A DNA stretch of 64,000 nucleotides from contig NZ_AP023356.1 of NCBI RefSeq assembly GCF_018324205.1, positions 8,376,501 to 8,440,500 on the forward strand, written 5' to 3'. Position numbers and translations under genes: made by a program. The stretch is from Actinoplanes ianthinogenes. Its GTDB lineage: Bacteria; Actinomycetota; Actinomycetes; Mycobacteriales; Micromonosporaceae. Positions within the stretch are counted from its first letter, which is position 1, and each line of letters starts with the position of its first letter. Below the pieces are notes generated by a model. That model had not been told where the DNA came from and made no database searches. It was given only the letters and a program-made list of their open reading frames with translations. This document shows, piece by piece, positions 58,356 through 64,000 of the stretch.

Positions 58356-59342
58356 GTGCGCGGGACCGAACCCGGGTACCGCGCAACCGTGGACGTAGAC
58401 CAGTCGCGAGTGGATCAAGCCGCTGCCACCCGTACGAAAAAAAGCTCTGACCATGGCGAAAGCACCTGGACGGTGATCGTCGCGGTGGCCGCGAACGCGG
58501 CCATCGCGGTCGCGAAGATCGTGGCGGGCCTGCTCACCGGCAGCGCGTCGATGTGGGCCGAGGCCGCGCACTCGATCGCCGACACCGGCAACGAGATCCT
58601 GCTGCTGGTCGGGCTGAAGCGCTCGCTGCGCGAGCCGGACCGGAAACATCCCTTCGGGTACGGGCAGGAGCGGTACTTCTGGACCTTCCTGGCGGCCCTC
58701 GGCATCTTCCTGATCGGCGGCGTCCTGTCGATCGGCGAGGGCGTGCGCAGCCTGCTGCTGCCGGAGCCGGTGGAGTCCCTCTGGGTCGGCATCGGGGTGC
58801 TGGTGGTGGCCGCCGGGTTCGAGAGTTACTCCTGGTACACCGCGCACAAGCAGCTGCGCAACGAGGCCCGGGAGCGGGACCGGTCGATGCGCCACCACCT
58901 GCGGCACGCGTCCGACCCGAGCGCCACCACGGTCTTCCTGGAGGACACGGCCGCGCTGATCGGCCTCGCGATCGCGCTGGTCGCGCTGGTCCTGCACGCG
59001 GTGACCGGCTGGGCCGGCTGGGACGCGGTCGGCAGCATGTCGATCGGCCTGCTGCTGATCGTGGTCGCCTACCTGCTGGCCCGGCGGTCGAAGGGGCTGC
59101 TGCTGGACGAGTCGGCGCCGGCCGACATCCTCGACCCGATCCGGGAAAGGGTCGAGGCCGAGCGGTGGATCGCCGAGATCAAGGATCTGTACGCCGTGTG
59201 GGTCGGCCCGTCGCAGCTGCTGGTCAACATGTGGGTGACCCCGGTCGACGAGGACCGGCTCGTGGAGCGCGTCAGCGGCCTGCGCCACGAGCTGCTGCGG
59301 GACGACATCATCGCCCAGGTCACCGTGACCGTCACGACCTGA
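58356..59342 (+). CDS. Cation diffusion facilitator (CDF) family transporter
   Basis: A protein of about 328 residues with six membrane helices. The substrate-site region is AEAAHSIADTGNEILLLVGL, the H-x-x-x-D type of zinc-transporting CDFs. Cytoplasmic Arg/His-rich loop RDRSMRHHLRHASDPS lies between helices 4 and 5; the C-terminal domain (about 265-328) is the ferredoxin-like one (IAEIKDLYAVWVGPSQLLVN). It exports Zn or similar ions in exchange for protons. GTG at 58356 or 58389 may be the start. Confidence 0.88.
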   Translation: MRGTEPGYRATVDVDQSRVDQAAATRTKKSSDHGESTWTVIVAVAANAAIAVAKIVAGLLTGSASMWAEAAHSIADTGNEILLLVGLKRSLREPDRKHPFGYGQERYFWTFLAALGIFLIGGVLSIGEGVRSLLLPEPVESLWVGIGVLVVAAGFESYSWYTAHKQLRNEARERDRSMRHHLRHASDPSATTVFLEDTAALIGLAIALVALVLHAVTGWAGWDAVGSMSIGLLLIVVAYLLARRSKGLLLDESAPADILDPIRERVEAERWIAEIKDLYAVWVGPSQLLVNMWVTPVDEDRLVERVSGLRHELLRDDIIAQVTVTVTT

Positions 59343-59454
59343 GAAGCGTCCGGGCGCTCGCCGCTACCGACTGGTCGGCTGTCGCGACACCGGGGATGGA
59401 GCCGCCAGTGAAATGGCCTTGGCCGATCCGGGATGCTCGGCCAGGATGCTGATC

Positions 59455-60018
59455 ATGACGAGTGAGCAGCGGGTGGTCGGCTATGGCGGCCTGTGGGCGC
59501 GGCCCGAGGACGATCCGCGGTGGAGCGGGAAGCCGGTCGGCGAGCTGGCCACGATCCGCGAGTACCTGACGAACTATCGCAGAACACTGGCCCTCAAGTG
59601 CGAGGGGCTGACGCCGGAGCAGCTGGCCGCCCGGTCGGTGCCACCGTCGACGATGAGCCTGCTGGGCCTGGTCCGGCACATGGCCAAGGTCGAACACGTC
59701 TGGTTCCGGATCGCGTTGCAGGGCAGCGACGAGGCGCGGCTGTTCTGGTCGGACGACGTGCGGGACGTGGACTTCGACGGGGCGGTGGCGGATCCGGCGG
59801 TGGTCGCGGAGGCGTTCGCGGCGTGGGAGGAGCAGATCGCCGCGGCGGACGCGTGGCTGGACCAGGCCGACGATCTCGGGGCGGTGGTGACGTTGTCCTG
59901 GAACGGGGACACCGCGAGCGTGCGGGACATCCTGATTCACATGATCGAGGAGTATGCGCGGCACTGCGGGCACGCTGACCTGCTGCGGGAGTGCATCGAC
60001 GGGCGCACCGGCCAGTAG
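59455..60018 (+). CDS. DinB/DUF664 family protein
   Basis: A 187-residue helical bundle. The family signatures are ATIREYLTNYRRTLALKCEG and TMSLLGLVRHMAKVEHVWFR (first metal His), and the C-terminal RDILIHMIEEYARHCGHADL (His pair), giving the three-His metal site of DinB-like thiol S-transferases. Function unknown beyond that. ATG at 59455 lies 7 nt after CAGGAT, implying leaderless translation. Confidence 0.87.
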   Translation: MTSEQRVVGYGGLWARPEDDPRWSGKPVGELATIREYLTNYRRTLALKCEGLTPEQLAARSVPPSTMSLLGLVRHMAKVEHVWFRIALQGSDEARLFWSDDVRDVDFDGAVADPAVVAEAFAAWEEQIAAADAWLDQADDLGAVVTLSWNGDTASVRDILIHMIEEYARHCGHADLLRECIDGRTGQ

Positions 60019-60150
60019 GTTCGCCGCCGGGTCCGCGATCCTTCCGATCGTCGATTGACGGTACGCCCGGAGCCCCCTGATCCTCGGTCCGCGGGCCGAG
60101 GCGGTCCCGCGCCTGCCCGCGGACCCGCCGTACCGTAAGGGAATGTGATG

Positions 60151-60186
60151 CGGCCCGGTGGCGCGGCGAACCGCGACACCGGGCCG
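60151..60186 (-). terminator. Long hairpin after the pectate lyase gene
   Basis: CGGCCCGGTG (60151-60160) pairs with CACCGGGCCG (60177-60186), and an inner stem CGCGG/CCGCG with loop CGAA extends it. It starts 4 nt past the stop at 60191. Confidence 0.75.
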
Positions 60187-60190
60187 GGCC

Positions 60191-61726
60191 TCAGGACGCG
60201 TAGGTCTCGAACTCCGCGACCTTCGGGGTGCCGGACGCCCCGGTGATCCTGAAGGTGATCTTGGTGAGGCTGGTCGCCGGGAAGGTGATCACGCCGGCGC
60301 CGGTGCCGGACTTGAGGACCGCGCCGGTGGTGCCGTTGAGGACCTGGTACGAGCCGATCACGCCGGCGGTGATCTCACGGATGGTGATCCGGGAGACCGT
60401 GGTGGCCGAGCCCCACTTGATCGAGATGTCGCCGGTGGTGCCGCTCGGCGACCAGTACGTGGTCAGGCTGCCGTCCTTGACGTTGCCGTAACTGGTGCCG
60501 CTCGCCTTGCTCGACCCGTCGGCGCCGGCCCCGCTGCTCAGGCTGAGGTTGGTGCCGCTGGGCTGGGTCGGTGTCGTGCTCACGGTCGGACTCGGGGTGG
60601 GGCTGCTGGTCGGGCTGCTCGTCGGGCTGGTGGTCGAGCACTTGCCGTCGGAGGTCTTGAGGCCGGTGTTCGCGCCCGCGGTCGCCTGCACGATCGCCGG
60701 CACGCAGGACGCGCCGTCCGGCGTGAACGAGTACGGGATGCTCACGCTGGTGTTCGAGACCGGGTTCGGGCCGGCCGGGGTCTCGTCCTCGGCGGCCTCC
60801 CAGGTCACGTTGTCGAAGATGTTGCCGGAGACCTGCCAGTATCCGGGCAGGTCGGTGTAGAACGTGCCGAGCGGGTTCCGCGAGTCCTTGAAGTAATTGC
60901 TGTCCACCCGGGCCTTGCCGCCGGCGCGGGCGTTGATCCCGGACTCGTTCAGTGAGTGGTAGTAGTTGTTGTAGATGTGGGCGGTGGCGCCGCGCAGCAG
61001 CGGCGTGCGCGAGTCGATGTTCTCGTACCAGTTGTGGTGGAAGGTGACCGGCCCGTTGGCCAGGTCGCTGTCGCTGGAGCCGACGAGCCCGCCACGGCCC
61101 GAGTTGCGCAGGATGCTGTAGGACAGCGTCACGTAATTGGTGTTGTCCTTCATGTCGAACAGGCCGTCGTAACCCGCCGACTCGCCGCCCGAGGCGATCA
61201 GCGTCGCGTGGTCGACCCAGACGTTGTGCACGTCGGTCTCCATGCCGATCGCGTCGCCGCCGTTGGAGGTCGGCGAGCCGGATTTCTTGACGTTCTGCAC
61301 GGTCACGTTCTGGATGATGATGTTGCTGGCGTTCCGGATGTGGATGCCGAGCTGGTCGAAGACCGCGCTGCCCACGCCGACGATGGTGACGTTGCTGACG
61401 TCCTTCAGCTCGATCTTGTCGGCCGCGGTGTTGCAGCTGCCGCCGGAGACCTTGGTCGTGTTGCCGTGGTTGATCGTGCCGGTCACCTCGATGGTGATCG
61501 GCGTGCTGCTGCTCGCCCGGCTGCACAGCGCCTGATGGATCTGGGTGCCGGTGGTGGCCCGGACCGTGGTGCCGCCCGCGCCGCCGGTGGTGCCGCCGTT
61601 GACACTGGCGAACCCGGTGGCGGTGCCGGTCACGGCCGCCGAGGCCTGGGCGTTGGGCAGGACGAGGGCGATCGCGCCGGCGGTGATCGCGGTGCCGGCG
61701 GCAGCGGCCAGCCGAAGTCTCTTCAT
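60191..61726 (-). CDS. Secreted pectate lyase (PL1-type) with C-terminal discoidin-like CBM
   Basis: A protein of 511 residues. Sec signal peptide (RLRLAAAAGTAITAGAIALV to ASA). The beta-helix core (about 35-370) shows the PL1 motifs VWVDHATL, GLFDMKDNTNYVTLSYS and TFHHNWYENIDSRTPLLRGA (xxHHNxxxxxxxRxPxxR). A Ser/Thr/Pro linker (about 375-400, TSSPTSSPTPSPT) leads to an F5/8C-like carbohydrate-binding domain (about 405-511). It cleaves polygalacturonate by beta-elimination with calcium. Promoter and operator match those of the rhamnosidase gene, suggesting co-induction by pectin. Confidence 0.92.
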   Translation of the reverse strand: MKRLRLAAAAGTAITAGAIALVLPNAQASAAVTGTATGFASVNGGTTGGAGGTTVRATTGTQIHQALCSRASSSTPITIEVTGTINHGNTTKVSGGSCNTAADKIELKDVSNVTIVGVGSAVFDQLGIHIRNASNIIIQNVTVQNVKKSGSPTSNGGDAIGMETDVHNVWVDHATLIASGGESAGYDGLFDMKDNTNYVTLSYSILRNSGRGGLVGSSDSDLANGPVTFHHNWYENIDSRTPLLRGATAHIYNNYYHSLNESGINARAGGKARVDSNYFKDSRNPLGTFYTDLPGYWQVSGNIFDNVTWEAAEDETPAGPNPVSNTSVSIPYSFTPDGASCVPAIVQATAGANTGLKTSDGKCSTTSPTSSPTSSPTPSPTVSTTPTQPSGTNLSLSSGAGADGSSKASGTSYGNVKDGSLTTYWSPSGTTGDISIKWGSATTVSRITIREITAGVIGSYQVLNGTTGAVLKSGTGAGVITFPATSLTKITFRITGASGTPKVAEFETYAS

Positions 61727-61762
61727 CGGTTCGCGCTCCTGGGGATGAGGCATTGGGATGCG

Positions 61763-61811
61763 GGAAAGCGCTTTCCTCACCGAGTATGGAGCGGCGTCGA
61801 TTAACGCACAA
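61763..61811 (-). promoter_or_regulatory. Promoter and palindromic operator of the pectate lyase gene
   Basis: On the minus strand: -35 TTGTGC (61811-61806), 17-bp spacer, -10 CATACT (61788-61783), predicted start near 61776, overlapping a perfect 14-bp palindrome GGAAAGCGCTTTCC (61763-61776), LacI/CRE-like. Upstream GTTTCTTGTGCGTTAA (61816-61801) matches 14 of 16 bases before the rhamnosidase gene. Confidence 0.65.
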
Positions 61812-61895
61812 GAAACTTCGTCGTTTGCATTTTGTTGCATTCCGCGGGCCGCCGGGCGGTGCGCCCGGCGACCCGCGGATCAGCCGGTCAGCCGA

Positions 61896-62981
61896 TCAGG
61901 AGCCGGTGGGCGCTGACGGCTTCGCGTCGGTCCACCCGATCGTCAGGAAGGTCTCGTTGCTGGTCTTGACCGCTTTCCCGGCGCCGGCGTCGGTGGCGTC
62001 GTACCCGCGGGCGAACACCCGGTGGCTCACGGGGTCCAGGATGATGGAGTTCGACTCCTCGACGGTGGAGCCGCTCCGCGCCAGGGTGATCCGGACGCCG
62101 TCGCGGCCCTCGGCGTCCTTGACGTGATCCTGGAAGGTGATGCCGGGCAGGTCGGCGATCACCTGGAACGCCGCGGCGCGTACCGCGGGCGGTGCCGGGA
62201 CCTGCACCAGCAGGTCGGTCATCGCCCGGAAGAGGTTCGCGTCCCCGGCCGGAGTGCCCGGGAGCGCGGCGTCGGCGCGCTCGACGATCCGATCCTGGAA
62301 CAGCTTCCTCAGCCGGGCCGGGTCGGCGGGCAGCGCCGTGACCTCGATCGTGTCGAAGCCGCCCAGGCTCTGCAGGAACAGCGAGGCGGACATCGTCTCC
62401 AGGGTCGCCCTGCCCGGGGCCGCCCGGAGCGTGCGATGTCCGTCCGCGTTGTCCGAGGTGACTCTCCAGGTGGTCGGCTTGCCGTCGGCCGCCCACTTCG
62501 CCGCGTCCTGCGGGGAGAGCGGGCGGTACCCGAGGTCGCGCCGGCCGACCCAGCTGGTGTCCTGTGGATCCCTGGCGAGCCAGTATCCGACGACGGCCCG
62601 GTTGACCAGGTCGTAGCCCGGGACGTGGACCGGGCCGTATCCGGTGACGGTCTCGGTGTGCCAGTACCTGCCGGCCTTCTCGGCGCCGGCCGTGGAGGCG
62701 GCGGCCAGCAGGAAGTCGTGTGCTCTCGGCTGCCCGGCCGGCGCGGCCGCTCCGGCGTGCGGATCGCGGGGTGCCGGGTCCGGTTGCCCGAGCGCGAACG
62801 CCAGCACCGCGGCGGTCACGGTGACGACGGCACCACCCGCGGCGAAGGTCGGGCGGAGCCGGCGCCGGTCCGGGCGCCGGTCCATCGCCGCGGTGAGCTT
62901 GTTGCGCGCCTGGAACGTCGCCTGCGGAGTCGGTCCGGGCGCGTCGAGCACCTCGCGGATGAGCTGAAGGTCGTCGTTCAT
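61896..62981 (-). CDS. CU044_5270-family membrane protein, partner of the ECF sigma factor
   Basis: A protein of 361 residues. Cytoplasmic N-terminus (LQLIREVLDAPGPTPQATFQ, ARNKLTAAMDRR), one membrane helix (FAAGGAVVTVTAAVLAFALG, about 45-65) and a large extracytoplasmic domain (KAGRYWHTETVTGYGP, DPVSHRVFARGYD). Start overlaps the sigma gene stop by 4 bp (ATGA). This arrangement fits a membrane-bound anti-sigma-like partner, although no zinc motif is present (inference). Confidence 0.82.
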   Translation of the reverse strand: MNDDLQLIREVLDAPGPTPQATFQARNKLTAAMDRRPDRRRLRPTFAAGGAVVTVTAAVLAFALGQPDPAPRDPHAGAAAPAGQPRAHDFLLAAASTAGAEKAGRYWHTETVTGYGPVHVPGYDLVNRAVVGYWLARDPQDTSWVGRRDLGYRPLSPQDAAKWAADGKPTTWRVTSDNADGHRTLRAAPGRATLETMSASLFLQSLGGFDTIEVTALPADPARLRKLFQDRIVERADAALPGTPAGDANLFRAMTDLLVQVPAPPAVRAAAFQVIADLPGITFQDHVKDAEGRDGVRITLARSGSTVEESNSIILDPVSHRVFARGYDATDAGAGKAVKTSNETFLTIGWTDAKPSAPTGS

Positions 62982-63550
62982 CGGATGGCTCCTGAGCTGT
63001 CACGGGTGGGGTCGGCGCCGCCCAGCGCGGCACGGACGGCTTTGCGGGCGCGGTTCAACCGGGAGGCGACGGTGCCCTCCGGGATGCCCAGGGCGATGCC
63101 CACCTCCGCGTAGCCGAGGTCGGCGAGGGCGACGAGAAGGAGAACGTCCCGGTCGGCTGGTCGCAGCGCCCGCAGGGCCACGGCGAGTTCGCGCTGGACG
63201 ACGCCGGCCGCCACCCGCGAGAGGATCCGGTCGTGGTCGTTGTCGGCCGGTTCGGCGTGCGAGCCCACGCGACTCAGCGCCCGGTAACGGCGCTCCTCGT
63301 CGCGGTGGTGCCGGCGGATCAGGTTGGTGGCGATGCCGTAGAGCCAGGCGCGTGCCTGGTCGGCCTGGTGCAGTGTGCCCTGTTTGCGGAACGCCACCAG
63401 GAACGTCTCGGCGGCGAGGTCGTCGGCGTGGGACGCGCTCAACCGGCCGGCCACGTACCGGTAGATCTCCCCGTGATACCTGTCGAAGAGGTCGGTGAAC
63501 CGGTCGGCCGGTACGTCGCGCGACTTGATCACCACCATGGGCGGGTCCAT
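62978..63550 (-). CDS. ECF sigma factor
   Basis: A protein of 190 residues. Region 2: FTDLFDRYHGEIYRYVAGRL, then HADDLAAETFLVAFRKQGTL and ARAWLYGIATNLIRRHHRDE. Region 4: ALRPADRDVLLLVALADLGY, then EVGIALGIPEGTVASRLNRA. ATG at 63550 or 63538 can start it. Coupled by 4-bp overlap to the downstream membrane protein gene, its probable regulator. Confidence 0.9.
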   Translation of the reverse strand: MDPPMVVIKSRDVPADRFTDLFDRYHGEIYRYVAGRLSASHADDLAAETFLVAFRKQGTLHQADQARAWLYGIATNLIRRHHRDEERRYRALSRVGSHAEPADNDHDRILSRVAAGVVQRELAVALRALRPADRDVLLLVALADLGYAEVGIALGIPEGTVASRLNRARKAVRAALGGADPTRDSSGAIR

Positions 63551-63621
63551 TGGATAGTCACGGTTGTTAGTGCCCGGAAGCCGTCGAAGCCTTCACGCGC
63601 CGATTGTGCCGAAGAAGACGA

Positions 63622-63650
63622 ACAGGCCGCCGGAAGCACCGGCGGCCTGT
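63622..63650 (-). terminator. Hairpin terminator after dps
   Basis: ACAGGCCGCCGG (63622-63633), loop AAGCA and CCGGCGGCCTGT (63639-63650) form a perfect 12-bp stem, 13 nt past the dps stop. Confidence 0.8.
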
Positions 63651-63663
63651 CACCTGTCAGCGG

Positions 63664-64000
63664 TCAGCGTTTGCCCCGCCGCGCGGCGGTCTTCTCGTCC
63701 TTGACGCCGGCGGTGAGCAGCGTGCCGTCCGCCGACTCCAGGTGGGCGCGGACGAACCAGTGGAACTGCTCCAGCTGCCCGGCCTGTGCGATGAGCAGGT
63801 CCTGGGTGACCGGGTCGGGCTCGTCGGTCTTCTCGATCGCGGCGCGGTGCGACTCGATCACACCGGTGTAGACCACGTCGAGTGCGGCCAGGTGCGAGTT
63901 GGTGTCGGCCCGGCCGATCGCGTAGTCGTCCCAGGACCGCTGGGCGACCAGCGCGCCCGGCGTGCCGGTCGGCGAGCCGCCCAGCGTGGCGATCCGCTCG
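63664..64000 (-). CDS. dps: Dps family ferritin-like DNA protection protein, N-terminus outside window
   Basis: The last ~111 residues of a Dps protein, running off the window end. ERIATLGGSPTGTPGALVAQ and SHLAALDVVYTGVIESHRAA belong to helices C-D of the ferritin fold; DPVTQDLLIAQAGQLEQFHW and FVRAHLES match the Dps C-terminal helix (the E-x-x-x-W type). A basic tail (KTAARRGKR) could bind DNA. Dps oxidises iron with peroxide and coats DNA in stationary phase. It stands convergent to nothing here and is followed by a strong hairpin. Confidence 0.88.
   Translation of the reverse strand, partial: ERIATLGGSPTGTPGALVAQRSWDDYAIGRADTNSHLAALDVVYTGVIESHRAAIEKTDEPDPVTQDLLIAQAGQLEQFHWFVRAHLESADGTLLTAGVKDEKTAARRGKR

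Noticed and set aside
1..64000. tRNA or rRNA genes and insertion sequences
   Set aside because: No cloverleaf ends, rRNA-like blocks, transposase motifs or flanking terminal repeats were recognised in reading both strands; a covariance-model scan was not possible.

Overview
The window reads as chromosomal DNA of a high-G+C actinobacterium, most likely a member of the Micromonosporaceae close to Actinoplanes (inferred from gene content and codon bias; no rRNA is present to test it). Supporting signs are very G/C-rich third codon positions, many GTG starts, an F420-type oxidoreductase, ANTAR regulators, a CslA/GlxA/GH6 glycan locus, a WXG100 cassette and large secreted modular hydrolases. About 52 protein genes are supported. 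I see no tRNA, rRNA, CRISPR array, prophage or insertion sequence.

Layout. 1-3.6 kb: partial VOC protein, LLM-class oxidoreductase, and a reductase divergent from a MerR regulator. 3.7-7.05 kb: a secreted multidomain beta-helix glycanase resembling GH87 alpha-1,3-glucanases. 7.26-12.2 kb: the most unusual locus, a TPR-CHAT (caspase-like) protein divergent from a translationally coupled trio of cytosolic subtilase, ECF-like sigma factor and small beta-sandwich protein. 13.2-17.5 kb: secreted GH78 alpha-L-rhamnosidase and a TetR gene. 17.5-22.7 kb: CslA synthase, GH6 lipoprotein and GlxA-like radical oxidase, the components of the hyphal-tip glycan system but in a rearranged order. 22.8-26.9 kb: IclR/amidohydrolase pair, NUDIX protein, and a YcgR/YcgQ-type membrane pair with a His-rich loop. 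26.9-27.6 kb: a degenerate 87-bp tandem repeat. 29.3-40.1 kb: a signalling and stress block (GAF-ANTAR, GAF-ANTAR-HATPase, RtcB, SigB/F-type sigma factor, large catalase, topoisomerase IB, STAS, GGDEF-EAL). 40.2-53.6 kb: mixed metabolism and membrane genes (GT-C transferase, LysR/SDR, M50 protease, MBL hydrolase, NDH-like flavoprotein, aminotransferase, CtaD, LtrA, flavin reductase). 54.4-56.8 kb: a four-gene WXG100 cassette. 56.9-64 kb: peptide deformylase, membrane proteins, DinB-like protein, secreted pectate lyase, an ECF sigma pair and partial Dps.

How the genes may work together. Rhamnosidase, pectate lyase and the GH87-like enzyme suggest a saprophyte on plant and fungal polymers; the first two share promoter architecture, including a palindromic operator just downstream of the predicted transcription start. 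The SigB/F-type factor probably drives katE and topoisomerase IB, because both carry GTTT-N15-GGGTAT-like promoters. The RsbW-like kinase domain and the STAS protein nearby could form a partner switch for that sigma factor (inference). At least eleven genes have a -10 hexamer 6-7 nt before the start codon, implying leaderless transcripts, and this was used to choose several starts. A T-rich CGGTACGCC motif recurs just beyond gene 3' ends.
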